In this document: one piece after another, positions 27,544 to 36,482 of the stretch
How positions within the stretch are numbered: position 1 is the first letter of the stretch
Layout of the letters: every line of letters starts with the position of its first letter
DNA from: an uncultured Clostridium sp.
GTDB taxonomy: Bacteria > Bacillota > Clostridia > TANB77 > CAG-508
Direction: 5' to 3'
Length of the DNA: 64,000 bases
Assembly (NCBI GenBank): GCA_900553985.1
Contig: USFW01000001.1
Coordinates: 41,032 to 105,031, forward strand
Position numbers and translations under genes: made by a program
Notes under the pieces: generated by a model
Told to the model about the DNA's origin: nothing
What the model saw: the letters and a program-made list of their open reading frames with translations, nothing else
Databases searched by the model: none

Positions 27544-27654
27544 ATTTTGCTATTCTTTCGAGGTTTTCTACTGTCCCTAATGCTTGTACCTTTGTTGTAT
27601 TTTTCCATATTTTTCATAAAAATCTTCAAGCACTTTTACTCCAATTATTTCCAC
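27521..27654 (-). pseudogene. Possible frame-broken coding relic upstream of the G5/3D gene
   Basis: On the minus strand one frame reads VLEDFYEKYGK. A one-base shift at an A-run then continues as NTTKVQALGTVENLERIAKF and DRLLKK with a stop at 27521. The joined peptide looks like a natural amphipathic helix. It overlaps the promoter -35, so it is not expected to be translated as such now. It may be chance in AT-rich DNA. The rest of the 425-bp gap up to lemA shows only a lemA promoter candidate. Confidence 0.25.
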
Positions 27655-27846
27655 ATTATATTATATGCAAATAAAATTTTTTTATTACTTTATATTACTT
27701 TTTTATTACATTTGTATTTCTATATTTAATTTTCCTTTACATTTTTAGAATAGTCCATTAATTAAATTTTATTTATTAAATTTAAACTATTTATTCTTAT
27801 ACAATATTTTTGTGTCCTTTTTCTGAATTTTTAATATTTTTATTGT

Positions 27847-27875
27847 ATAAACTTTATTAATATGTTATATTTAAT
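27847..27875 (+). promoter_or_regulatory. Candidate lemA promoter
   Basis: TTGTAT and TATATT are spaced by 17 bases, about 30 bases before the AAGGAGGAAT SD of lemA. Position is approximate. Confidence 0.45.
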
Positions 27876-27907
27876 TGTATATAATATATTATTAAGGAGG
27901 AATATTA

Positions 27908-28471
27908 ATGGTTTTCTTGATTATTTTAGCTGTTATCATTGTAATTGCCATAGTTTTAATAGCTTTATATAATGGATTGGTTCAAGCTAGACTTAGAGTT
28001 GACAATGCTTGGAGTCAAATAGATGTACAATTACAAAGAAGATTTGATTTAATCCCAAACTTTATAGAAACTGTTAAAGGATATATGACACATGAAAAAG
28101 AAACTTTTGAAAAAATAACAGAATTAAGATCTGCTTGGTCTGATAATGCATCAGTTGCTGAAAAAGCTTCTTTAGACAACCAGTTATCTACAACTTTAAA
28201 ATCAATTATGGCTATTTCTGAAAGTTACCCTGATTTAAAAGCTAATCAAAACTTCTCTGAATTATCTGAAGAGTTAAGAAATACAGAAAATAAAATTTCT
28301 TTTTCTAGACAATTTTATAATGATACAGTAACAACTTATAATACTAAATTAGAAGTTTTTCCTTCTAATCTAATTGCTAATATGTTTAACTTTAAACCTC
28401 GTGAATTATTTCAAACAGAAAGTAGTGAAGCTAGAAAAAATGTTAAAGTTGACTTTGGAAAAAATGCATAA
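27908..28471 (+). CDS. lemA: LemA family protein
   Basis: 187 residues. A single N-terminal membrane segment (about 2-24, ILAVIIVIAIVLIALYNG) is followed by the LemA signature ARLRVDNAWSQIDVQLQRR, then FDLIPNFIETVKGYMTHEKE, and a helical body ending in FNFKPRELFQ. The family forms an outward-facing helical bundle of unknown biochemical role and is often next to htpX, as here. SD AAGGAGGAAT. A terminator-like hairpin separates it from htpX. Confidence 0.95.
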   Translation: MVFLIILAVIIVIAIVLIALYNGLVQARLRVDNAWSQIDVQLQRRFDLIPNFIETVKGYMTHEKETFEKITELRSAWSDNASVAEKASLDNQLSTTLKSIMAISESYPDLKANQNFSELSEELRNTENKISFSRQFYNDTVTTYNTKLEVFPSNLIANMFNFKPRELFQTESSEARKNVKVDFGKNA

Positions 28472-28476
28472 TTTTA

Positions 28477-28508
28477 AGGAAACACTCTACTCGTGTTTCC
28501 TGTTTTTA
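28477..28508 (+). terminator. Hairpin terminator/attenuator between lemA and htpX
   Basis: AGGAAACAC pairs perfectly with GTGTTTCCT, followed by TGTTTTT. The htpX SD (GGAGG) starts only a few bases later, so read-through is needed for htpX unless a promoter lies inside lemA. Confidence 0.8.
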
Positions 28509-28521
28509 TTGGAGGTAATAT

Positions 28522-29421
28522 ATGTTTGAAAGTGTTAGAAAAAATAAATTCGAATCTGGTATAATTGTAGCAATATTTATAGTAGTTATTACACTTATTG
28601 TTTATTATATATGCCATGCATTAAATTTAGGTACGATGTCAATTGTTATTGCATTGATTTTTTCAATTGCTAGTGCCTGGGGGTCTTATTATTACAGCGA
28701 TAAAATTGTTCTTTCTGTAAATAAAGCTAGACCTGCTACAAAAGAAGAAGATTTAAAATTAGTAAATATCTTAGATGCTTTAATGGTTACTTCTGGTTTA
28801 CCTGTAAAACCTAGACTTTATGTAGTTGAAGATGCTCAGCCTAATGCATTTGCTACTGGTAGAAATCCACAAAATGCAGTTATTTGTGTAACTACTGGAT
28901 TATTAGAAAAGTTAGACTATTATGAATTAGAAGGTGTTATTGCTCATGAAATGAGCCATATTAAGAATTATGACATTAGACTTAGTTGTATAGTTTCTGT
29001 AATGGTTGGATTTATTGTTATGATTTCTGATATGTTCTCTAGAGCTTTGTTCTGGGGTGGAATTAGAGATAATGATAGTGATAGTGATAATAGAGGGAAT
29101 GCTATTTTAATGGTTATTGGTTTAGTATTTTTAATTTTATCTCCTATCTTTGGTTCTCTTATGCAACTTGCTTTATCTAGAAAAAGAGAATTTTTAGCTG
29201 ATAGTACAGCTGTTGAATTTACTCGTAATCCTGAAGGATTGATTTCTGCATTAGAGAAATTAGAAAATGACCCTAATGAATTAGAATATGCTAATAGCGC
29301 GACTGCTAATATGTATATTGTAAATCCTTTTAAAAAGAATGGGAAGAAAAAAACTACTAGCATTTGGTCTACTCATCCTAGTACTGCTGATAGAATTGAA
29401 GCTTTGAGGAATTTGAGGTAA
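28522..29421 (+). CDS. htpX: Membrane zinc metalloprotease HtpX
   Basis: 299 residues. Two N-terminal membrane segments (about 14-55) are followed by the M48 domain with HEMSHIKNYD (zinc ligands and catalytic Glu) and the third ligand in FLADSTAVEF. Two further hydrophobic segments lie between these motifs. It ends with the usual STHPSTADRIEALRNL-like tail. HtpX degrades damaged membrane proteins, partly overlapping FtsH, also encoded in this window. SD GGAGGTAATAT. Confidence 0.96.
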   Translation: MFESVRKNKFESGIIVAIFIVVITLIVYYICHALNLGTMSIVIALIFSIASAWGSYYYSDKIVLSVNKARPATKEEDLKLVNILDALMVTSGLPVKPRLYVVEDAQPNAFATGRNPQNAVICVTTGLLEKLDYYELEGVIAHEMSHIKNYDIRLSCIVSVMVGFIVMISDMFSRALFWGGIRDNDSDSDNRGNAILMVIGLVFLILSPIFGSLMQLALSRKREFLADSTAVEFTRNPEGLISALEKLENDPNELEYANSATANMYIVNPFKKNGKKKTTSIWSTHPSTADRIEALRNLR

Positions 29422-29490
29422 AGCAACAATATTTCAACTATTAAAATAAATTTATTTCACCTTTAATTGTTTATTATATTTATAAAATTC

Positions 29491-29525
29491 AAACCGCTTT
29501 CACTCTATAAGTATGAAAGCGGTTT
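29491..29525 (+). terminator. Terminator after htpX
   Basis: Stem AAACCGCTTTCA/TGAAAGCGGTTT with an 11-base loop, followed by TATAATTTT. Confidence 0.85.
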
Positions 29526-29576
29526 TATAATTTTCACCTTTTCAAATTTATGTGTACTAAGCTTAATTTCAAATGC

Positions 29577-29645
29577 ATTCCGTGATATTTGTCAATATTA
29601 TTCCGTGATATTTCGATATTTTATTCGGTTATTTTAGCATTATTT
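29577..29645. repeat. Short tandem array, about 23-bp period
   Basis: Two close copies beginning ATTCCGTGATATTT start at 29577 and 29600, and a degenerate third starts at 29623. The array lies in the 311-bp gap between htpX and tatD, together with an AAATTCG/CGAATTT inverted repeat at about 29650. No gene is visible in the gap. Confidence 0.55.
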
Positions 29646-29710
29646 TCAAAATTCGAAAAATCTTTAACGAATTTGACATAGTGGCTCTAAACTTGATATC
29701 GATGGTTTTT

Positions 29711-29729
29711 GTCTCCGACCCCAAAATCA
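29711..29729. repeat. Dispersed hairpin element, copy 2 (half)
   Basis: GTCTCCGACCCCAAAATCA lies 4 bases downstream of the tatD stop, in the same orientation as the copies at 1585 and 48732. Confidence 0.75.
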
Positions 29730-29732
29730 GCA

Positions 29733-30518
29733 CTATTTTAAATTAAATATCCTTTCTGCATTTTCATATGTCAATTCTGCAACCTCTTCTAATGATATTT
29801 TTTTAACATCAGCTATTTTCTGTGCGATATATTTAACATTAATTGGATTATTTCTTGTTCCTCTTACTGGCTCTGGTGCTAAATACGGGCTGTCTGTTTC
29901 TATTAGCATTTTATCATTTGGTACCATTTCTATGATTTCACTTGCATTTTTAGAGTTTTTAAATGTTATTGGCCCTGCAAATGAAATATAAAATCTTAAT
30001 TTTAATGCTTCTTTCACTAATTCTCTATTCAATGGGCAACAATGAAATATACCATAATTTTCTACATGATTTTCTTTTAATATTTTTATTGTGTCCATTA
30101 CTGCTTCTCTTGTATGTATTACTATTGGCAAATTCAATTTATTTGCTATTTTTATTTGTTCTATAAATGCTATTTTTTGAAGTTCTTTCATTCTCTCTTC
30201 TTTTTCCCAATAATAGTCTAGTCCTATTTCACCTATTGCTAAAACTTTTTTATTTTCTTTTGCCATTTTTTCTATTTTTTCAAGTGTTATCCACAATTCT
30301 TCTTCTGTCTGTGGAATATCATTAGGAGAAATCCCACTTGTTGTGTAAATAAAATCATATTTACTTGCTAATTCTATTCCTTTTTTGGAACCTTCTAAAC
30401 TGTATCCTGCTGATATAAATTTATCTATACCTGATTTTTTTATTTCTTCTATTAATTTCTCTCTATCTTTATTAAATTTTTCATCATCTAGATGTGCATG
30501 ACTGTCAAAAAATTTCAT
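29733..30518 (-). CDS. tatD: TatD family metal-dependent hydrolase
   Basis: 261 residues with a TIM-barrel amidohydrolase pattern: FFDSHAHLDDEKF (first metal His pair), AIGEIGLDYYW (Glu), LPIVIHTREA (His), FHCCPLNRE (His) and LIETDSPYLAPEPVRG (Asp). Family members act as 3'-exonuclease/DNases. The start is ATG 30518, with GGAGAG five bases upstream; ATG 30530 lies in the SD itself. Monocistronic, with a promoter at 30557-30585. Confidence 0.94.
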   Translation of the reverse strand: MKFFDSHAHLDDEKFNKDREKLIEEIKKSGIDKFISAGYSLEGSKKGIELASKYDFIYTTSGISPNDIPQTEEELWITLEKIEKMAKENKKVLAIGEIGLDYYWEKEERMKELQKIAFIEQIKIANKLNLPIVIHTREAVMDTIKILKENHVENYGIFHCCPLNRELVKEALKLRFYISFAGPITFKNSKNASEIIEMVPNDKMLIETDSPYLAPEPVRGTRNNPINVKYIAQKIADVKKISLEEVAELTYENAERIFNLK

Positions 30519-30556
30519 AGTTCTCTCCATTCTATAATTAAAAGTATCTTCATAAT

Positions 30557-30585
30557 ATTATAATATACGGCTTTATCAAAACCAA
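30557..30585 (-). promoter_or_regulatory. Promoter of tatD
   Basis: TTGGTT-17-TATAAT on the minus strand. Its spacer contains TAAAGCCGTAT, which also occurs in front of the surface operon near 46698. Confidence 0.65.
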
Positions 30586-30631
30586 TATTATTTTTATAAT
30601 TAACTTTTACTTATCAGTTTATTATGCATGA

Positions 30632-30659
30632 AAAAATAGTAAACAAACTTACTATTTTT
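30632..30659 (-). terminator. Terminator of acpS operon
   Basis: AAAAATAGTAA pairs with TTACTATTTTT around a 6-base loop, with a T-run on the minus strand. Confidence 0.8.
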
Positions 30660-30732
30660 CGCACTTTATATTATACTGCACTATTAACAATTGCACATTA
30701 TTTTGACATCACTACAATAATTGCAATTATAA

Positions 30733-31107
30733 TTATTTCCACAATACTACAACATTAGCAGTTGCATACTCCTTGCAATGTGATAAACTAATATCTATTT
30801 GTTCAATATTTTTTTGGATATTTCCTTGTAAAGTTATACTTGGTCTTCCTTGGCTATCATTTATTATTTCAATATCTTTCCAACATATTGAATATTTATC
30901 TTCTAATTTTACTGATATTGCCTTAAATACTGCTTCTTTTGCTGCAAATCTTGCTGCATAGTGTTGATATCTTTGTGCTTTTTTGCTTTCACAATATTCT
31001 ATTTCTTTTTTTGTATATACTCGATTTAGAAATTTATTATTAGTTTCTTCTATACTGTCTTTTATTCTTTCTATTTCAATTATATCTGTACCACAACTAA
31101 TTTTCAT
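30733..31107 (-). CDS. acpS: Holo-[acyl-carrier-protein] synthase
   Basis: 124 residues, normal length. The motifs GTDIIEIERIKDSI (magnesium Asp) and AARFAAKEAVFKAI (magnesium Glu) plus the terminal DISLSHCKEYATA identify AcpS, which transfers 4'-phosphopantetheine from CoA to apo-ACP for lipid synthesis. SD GGAAGGCAAAA. It starts 28 bases after the unknown 31136 gene, so it is the second gene of that unit. Confidence 0.96.
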   Translation of the reverse strand: MKISCGTDIIEIERIKDSIEETNNKFLNRVYTKKEIEYCESKKAQRYQHYAARFAAKEAVFKAISVKLEDKYSICWKDIEIINDSQGRPSITLQGNIQKNIEQIDISLSHCKEYATANVVVLWK

Positions 31108-31135
31108 TTTTGCCTTCCATTCACTTTTATTATTT

Positions 31136-32365
31136 TTATTTTAACAATAGTATAAAATTAATTATATTAATAATTAATGAAACACCTAATATAATTGATA
31201 TTATTATTGTTGATGTTTTATTTTTTTCAATATTTAATTCTTTATATAAAACATCATATTTATTTTTTATATTATAATATATTTTTTCTAGTTCAAATGC
31301 TTCTTTAATTTTTTTATTTAACATAGTTCCAGTTTCATCTTCTGTAACTTCTTGTATCCAGATATTCTTAGTAAAGTTAATAAATTTTTTCCTTGCTGAT
31401 TTTAATTTTACATCTTCTTTAAATGCTACATTTAATTTTTGTAAATATATTTTTTTATACAATTCTACTATATATGTATAGAAATATTGATTTTCATATT
31501 CGTCTGGTAATATAGTGTAATTATTCATGTCTGCTGATGAAGTAAACAATGTAACTCCTTGTTTAGTAATTCCCATTTTTGCATATTTCCATTTTGATAG
31601 TGATATTATCTCACTTTCTCTTAAATTTGCACTATTATCTGCTGGTAATATTCCTGCAAATTTTATAAAATTATGTTTTATTTTTTCAAATTCATTATCT
31701 ATATTCCAAGCTTCTTGGTCTATACATACATATGAATATGTTAAAAATCTTTCTGTGTCTATATCTAATTTTATAGCTTCTACATTTGAGCCAGTTATAC
31801 TTGATATAAAGTCTGTGAATTTGTCTATACTTGCAAAGCTGTCTGTTTGTAAGCTTATTTTATCATAACTATTTAAAGTTCCATTGTCTTGTTTTATGTC
31901 TCTAAATTTATAATTAAAGTTTAAAACATCTTCAAATTTACTTGAATCATCAATATTTGTTTTAATACATAAAAAACATATTCCTGTATTAAAACATATT
32001 ACTTCTATTTTTGTGATTTTAAAAAATATTCCTTTTTTCTCTCCTGCTTTTCCATGAATGTCTTTTTTTATATTATATTCAAATATTGTGCATGGATATT
32101 TGCAAAGCACTGCTGATTGTGTTTCTATTGGTAATTCTTTAAATCTGCTATATTTTGCATTTGTAAAGCTAAAGCTTGAAAATAAAAAATCTCTCATTTT
32201 TGGTGAAAAGTATTTGTATAATTTCAAGTCTTTTTCTTTTTCAAATCTTTTTAACTTGCATTCCTTATCTTTTAACATTTTTAGTATAAATTTTTGATAT
32301 TTGCTATCCTTTACTATGAAAGGATGTATAAAATGTGTATATTGATAGTTCGTCTTTAGTTCCAT
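31136..32365 (-). CDS. Unknown protein with C-terminal membrane anchor
   Basis: 409 residues that I do not recognise with confidence. The body is soluble and Lys/Phe/Asn-rich. There is a conserved-looking stretch KWKYAKMGITKQGVTLFTSS near residue 275. A helical region with YTYIVELYKKIYLQKLN and a long charged coiled coil (about 345-385) leads to one terminal transmembrane segment (TIIISIILGVSLIINIINFI). The helix-then-membrane layout recalls CorA-like proteins, but there is only one membrane segment and no GMN motif, so ion transport is not supported. Start is ATG 32365 with GGTGATAAAA; the GTG at 32374 belongs to the SD. It heads an operon with acpS. Confidence 0.6.
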   Translation of the reverse strand: MELKTNYQYTHFIHPFIVKDSKYQKFILKMLKDKECKLKRFEKEKDLKLYKYFSPKMRDFLFSSFSFTNAKYSRFKELPIETQSAVLCKYPCTIFEYNIKKDIHGKAGEKKGIFFKITKIEVICFNTGICFLCIKTNIDDSSKFEDVLNFNYKFRDIKQDNGTLNSYDKISLQTDSFASIDKFTDFISSITGSNVEAIKLDIDTERFLTYSYVCIDQEAWNIDNEFEKIKHNFIKFAGILPADNSANLRESEIISLSKWKYAKMGITKQGVTLFTSSADMNNYTILPDEYENQYFYTYIVELYKKIYLQKLNVAFKEDVKLKSARKKFINFTKNIWIQEVTEDETGTMLNKKIKEAFELEKIYYNIKNKYDVLYKELNIEKNKTSTIIISIILGVSLIINIINFILLLK

Positions 32366-32434
32366 TTTTATCACCTTTTCTTATTTTCTATTCATATTGT
32401 AACATATGTAATTAAATTATTTCAATAGATAACC

Positions 32435-32479
32435 AAAAATTCCCTTAGAATACTTAACTAAGTACTCTTGGGAATTTTT
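32435..32479 (-). terminator. Terminator of the spoIIE-WG operon
   Basis: AAAAATTCCC/GGGAATTTTT with an inner TACTTA/TAAGTA stem; AT-rich flanks allow termination on the minus strand. Confidence 0.75.
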
Positions 32480-32533
32480 ATGCAGTAATTATCATTTACT
32501 TAATCATTATTATCTTTTTTAATAGTTAATACT

Positions 32534-34057
32534 CTACTCACCTTTTTCATAATAGTTCATATTTAAATCTCTTCCTAAATGCCAATTCCCTATAAAATCT
32601 ACTAATAAATAATCATCTAAGTTATATGTTGGTTCTATAATTACTTGACCTTTATTATCTATTGAACCCCATTTTCCATCTTTTTTTACTCCTACATATC
32701 CATATGCATTTTGTTCTGTTGCATCATCATAAATATAATCTACTACTACATTTCCATTTTTATCTACAAAACCATATTTTCCATCTTTTTTGCTTAGGAA
32801 TAAAGTATTTTGTGATAATATATCTTTTACATTTTTTTCTTCAAATTTAAAATTATAATATTTATATTCATCATTTTGTCTTAGTTTTATATATCCTTTA
32901 TCTTCATTCAACTCTATTAACATTCCAATTTGTTTTACTTCAAAATTTGTATTCATTATATTACTATTATAGTTTTCATCTTCTGCTATATAAATATCTG
33001 CTGGTTCACTATATGTTATTGAGTTATATTGGAATGGTATTTTTTCATTTTTATCTATGTCTATAATTCCTGTTTTTCCATTTTTAGTTGCTATGAAAAC
33101 TCCTGCTTTTGCTTCTTGAAGTTTGTCATATTCTGGCTCTATTTTTATTTCTCCTGTTAATGTCATTACCCCATATTTTTGATTTTTTATAAATATTACT
33201 CCTTGGTCTTTAGTTTTTAGTATACTTGCTATATTGTCAAATCCTTCTTTTAATATGTCTTGTCCTTCTTTATTTATAACTTTTTTAACTCCATCTTGTA
33301 TTACTACATATAAATCATTTCCATAAGTTTTTTCGATTTTTTGATATTTATTTTCTAAAACTTTCTTTTTAGAATAATCTATTATGCCATATAGCCCTGC
33401 ATCATCTTTTACTATATACCCTGATTTATTATCTTTACCTAAATTAGTTATTTCTGTATAAATTGGTTCTAATATTGTATTTCCTTCATCGTCTACTATT
33501 CCATATTTATTTTCTTTTTGCACTAAATATGCGTTTTTTATTCCTTTTACAGCATTTATTGAATCGTATTCTGGTTTTACTAACTCTTTTCCTTTAAAGT
33601 TAATTATTCCCCATTTTCCATCTTGCATAAATTTTAGTACATCTTGTTCATACCATAGATTATAATTTTCATCACTATTTGGTATAGCTTCTATCTTTTG
33701 GTATTCCGTAAAGATTTCTTCATTTTTACTATTTAATGCTTTTGTTTTATATTCTCCTGTTTCATAATTTACATCATATGTGCATAAAAATATATCTGTT
33801 TTACTGTCTGGAATTATTATCATTTCTGCATATGAAGGGTCTATTACATTTTTTCCACTACTATCTATTACTCCCCATTTATTGTCTTTATATGATGCGA
33901 AATAACTTTGACTTGTTATCTTTCCTTTTTCATCTTGCTTTGTTAGTATTCCTTTTATTACAAATACTGACATTATTATTACTATAATTGCAACAATTAC
34001 TGCTATTACTTTTTTTATGTTTAGTTTAGGTTCTTCATATCTTTTTCCTCTACTCAT
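32534..34057 (-). CDS. Membrane-anchored WG-repeat protein
   Basis: 507 residues. One N-terminal transmembrane segment (about 15-38) is followed by about nine WG (KWG) repeats, each 40-55 residues, seen as DNKWGVIDSSGKNVIDPSY, GKWGIINFKGKELVKPEY, NKYGIVDDEGNTILEP, QKYGVMTLTG, GKTGIIDIDKN, GKYGFVDKNGNVVVDYIY and GKWGSIDNKGQVIIEPTY. Such repeats form a beta-propeller-like surface for binding. It starts 25 bases after spoIIE with SD AGGAGGAAAATTTCC and is therefore co-transcribed with it. A role in sporulation is inferred from this position alone. Confidence 0.85.
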   Translation of the reverse strand: MSRGKRYEEPKLNIKKVIAVIVAIIVIIMSVFVIKGILTKQDEKGKITSQSYFASYKDNKWGVIDSSGKNVIDPSYAEMIIIPDSKTDIFLCTYDVNYETGEYKTKALNSKNEEIFTEYQKIEAIPNSDENYNLWYEQDVLKFMQDGKWGIINFKGKELVKPEYDSINAVKGIKNAYLVQKENKYGIVDDEGNTILEPIYTEITNLGKDNKSGYIVKDDAGLYGIIDYSKKKVLENKYQKIEKTYGNDLYVVIQDGVKKVINKEGQDILKEGFDNIASILKTKDQGVIFIKNQKYGVMTLTGEIKIEPEYDKLQEAKAGVFIATKNGKTGIIDIDKNEKIPFQYNSITYSEPADIYIAEDENYNSNIMNTNFEVKQIGMLIELNEDKGYIKLRQNDEYKYYNFKFEEKNVKDILSQNTLFLSKKDGKYGFVDKNGNVVVDYIYDDATEQNAYGYVGVKKDGKWGSIDNKGQVIIEPTYNLDDYLLVDFIGNWHLGRDLNMNYYEKGE

Positions 34058-34082
34058 TGGAAATTTTCCTCCTAAGTTCTAT

Positions 34083-36482
34083 TTATTTTTCCATAAATCT
34101 ACAAACTATTATACTCATATCATCTTTTGCTTTTCCGAAGTTGTTATCTATTGCTTCATTTAATATAATATCTGCTATTTTTTTTGTATTGTTTGTTTCT
34201 ATGTCTTCTAGCATATATTTTACCCATAGTTCTTTATTTTTGTATTCCACATTTGCATCTATAATACCATCTGAACACATTAGCATAATTTCTCCGTTTT
34301 GGATATCTCTATCAAATGTTTGAATATTTTTTTCATTTATCATTCCTGTTGGTAATGATGTAGATTTTATTATTTGCACTTTTTTATTATTTTTTATATA
34401 TGTTGGACAAGCTCCACTTTTTATAAATTCTATTGTTCCTTTATACAAATCTACTATTGCAATGTCTAAGGTTGCAAACATTTCTTCATTTTTATTTATT
34501 AGGCTAGTTGAAATTAATTCTAATGATGTTTCTTTATCAAAGCCTGATAATAACAAATTTTCTAACATTTTTAGTGCTTGGCTACTGCTTTCATTCGCTT
34601 CTTGTCCTGAGCCCATTCCATCACTTAATGCTACTAAATATTTTCCATCTTTTAACCTGATATTTAGTGTATTATCGCCAGATACTAAATTTTGACTTTT
34701 ATATGTTTCTGCCATTCCTATTCCCATCACATATTTATCTTCTGACATAAATATTTTTTTAGTTCCAATTGAATTTTCTTCATTTAAAACTATTTTTTCT
34801 TTTAATATTTTTGAAAGTATTTCTTCTACAATTGTATTTAAAAAGTCTTTTTGAGAATATATTTCAATTATATATCTATCTGGTTTTCTTATAGATATTT
34901 CTTCTATTTCAATTTCTTTTTGTTTCAACATTTCTGTTATTTCTAGTTCTTGTTTTATATATTTATCTTCTATCTTTACTTCTTTTTCAATATTTTTTGC
35001 AATTCCTGAAATTGCTTTTGAAACTCCTTTTAGTTGTGTTTCCATATTCTTTTTATTTTCAGTTAGTTTCTTTTTCCATACAAAATTTACCTTGCTTATT
35101 TTATATGACATATTTAATATTCTTAACATTTGCATTATATTTTCTTCTAAATATTTACTTACTTCTTTATCATCAAATCCAATGATATAACTATTGCAAT
35201 CTGCAAATATTTTTAATAAATCTTCTCTTGATATTTCTTGTTTATCTAATAAGAAATCAAAAATTTTATCTATTATTTCTCCATTGACATTTGCTATATC
35301 ATCATATAATAAATTTTCCCTATATGGTTCTAAATTGTTAAGCAATTCTGTTATAAATATTTGTTTATTTTCTTCTCTTGCTATTTCACTATCTATGTCT
35401 TTTTCATTGTATGTATCTGCTATTTTATCTATTGTTTCAGAAACATTATTTAATTTATCTATTGTTTCCTTGCTTTTTGTTAAGGTTCTGTCTCTACTAA
35501 CTGGTAAAAATTTTGAAGTTCCTACAAATTCTTCAATATCTATCTTTACTGATTTTGGAATTGCAAGTAATGCTATTGATGCTACTAGTATTTCCTTAAA
35601 ACGAATTAACTCTACTGTATATCCACTTGAAACATATGCTAAAACAATGTTTCCTACACAAAATCCAAGTATTACACCTATTTTTCCAAATTTATTTAAT
35701 AAACCTGCTATCATTCCAGAAATTGCATATGCTGCTATCATTATCGGCTCTGAGCCTGTTATAATTCCTAAAGTTACTCCTATTGTCACCCCTGAAGTTG
35801 CACCTATCAATATTCCATTTTTCCATCCCAATACTAAAACTATTAATATGCTTAATATATTTCTTAAAGATAATCCAAATATTGCAAAATCGCCAAAACA
35901 GCTTACGGCTATTGCTACTAGAAGGCTTGTCCCTATTACTTCTTCTATTGAGAAAGCTCTCTTTTCTCTAAAATCTTCTAAGACTGGAATTGAATTTATA
36001 AATATTTTATAAAATACTACTGATATAATAGCATAAGTTATGCTAAGCAAAATATCATAAAAAGTAAATGATGATATTGCATATTTAGCTAATTGAACTA
36101 ATAGTGTAGCAATAAATATATTTTTTGCTACTTTTATTTTTTCGTTTCTTTCTTCTTCATTATATTTAGGTTTTATAATAAATATTGTTGCAACTAATAC
36201 TAATGCTGTTAGGAAATATTCTAAAGCTCCTCCTAAGCCGAATTTTATTATATTGGCTATTGTTGAAACTAACACTATCCCTAATAAAGGAACAGCTGAT
36301 GCAAAACATGCTCCTAACATACTTATACTAAATAATGAAAATTCTCCACCAACTCCAACTAATGATAACATAAAAGTCACTAGATAAATTACTATATTAT
36401 TTTTATTAATTACTTGAATCCATTTTCTTGGTATTTCTTTTTTTTCATTTTCTATTGTAGCTTCATTAATATTTTGAAACAT
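34083..36482 (-). CDS. spoIIE: Stage II sporulation protein E (PP2C-type phosphatase)
   Basis: 799 residues, close to the family's usual size. About ten membrane segments occupy residues 30-320, a regulatory region with coiled-coil character follows, and the C-terminal PP2C domain holds VALSDGMGSGQEANESS, ATLDIAIVDLYKGTIEFIKSG, LMCSDGIIDA and KDDMSIIVCRF. SpoIIE dephosphorylates SpoIIAA to activate sigma-F in the forespore and binds FtsZ. Its presence means the organism is, or recently was, spore-forming. ATG 36482 follows AAGAGGTGGTAAAG; the GTG at 36491 lies in that SD. The tilS-hpt-ftsH partners are 30 kb away. Confidence 0.95.
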   Translation of the reverse strand: MFQNINEATIENEKKEIPRKWIQVINKNNIVIYLVTFMLSLVGVGGEFSLFSISMLGACFASAVPLLGIVLVSTIANIIKFGLGGALEYFLTALVLVATIFIIKPKYNEEERNEKIKVAKNIFIATLLVQLAKYAISSFTFYDILLSITYAIISVVFYKIFINSIPVLEDFREKRAFSIEEVIGTSLLVAIAVSCFGDFAIFGLSLRNILSILIVLVLGWKNGILIGATSGVTIGVTLGIITGSEPIMIAAYAISGMIAGLLNKFGKIGVILGFCVGNIVLAYVSSGYTVELIRFKEILVASIALLAIPKSVKIDIEEFVGTSKFLPVSRDRTLTKSKETIDKLNNVSETIDKIADTYNEKDIDSEIAREENKQIFITELLNNLEPYRENLLYDDIANVNGEIIDKIFDFLLDKQEISREDLLKIFADCNSYIIGFDDKEVSKYLEENIMQMLRILNMSYKISKVNFVWKKKLTENKKNMETQLKGVSKAISGIAKNIEKEVKIEDKYIKQELEITEMLKQKEIEIEEISIRKPDRYIIEIYSQKDFLNTIVEEILSKILKEKIVLNEENSIGTKKIFMSEDKYVMGIGMAETYKSQNLVSGDNTLNIRLKDGKYLVALSDGMGSGQEANESSSQALKMLENLLLSGFDKETSLELISTSLINKNEEMFATLDIAIVDLYKGTIEFIKSGACPTYIKNNKKVQIIKSTSLPTGMINEKNIQTFDRDIQNGEIMLMCSDGIIDANVEYKNKELWVKYMLEDIETNNTKKIADIILNEAIDNNFGKAKDDMSIIVCRFMEK

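Noticed and set aside
29577..29645. CRISPR array
   Set aside because: Only two good units, period 23 with no distinct spacers and no cas genes.
31136..32365. CorA-type magnesium channel
   Set aside because: Only one C-terminal membrane helix and no GMN motif.
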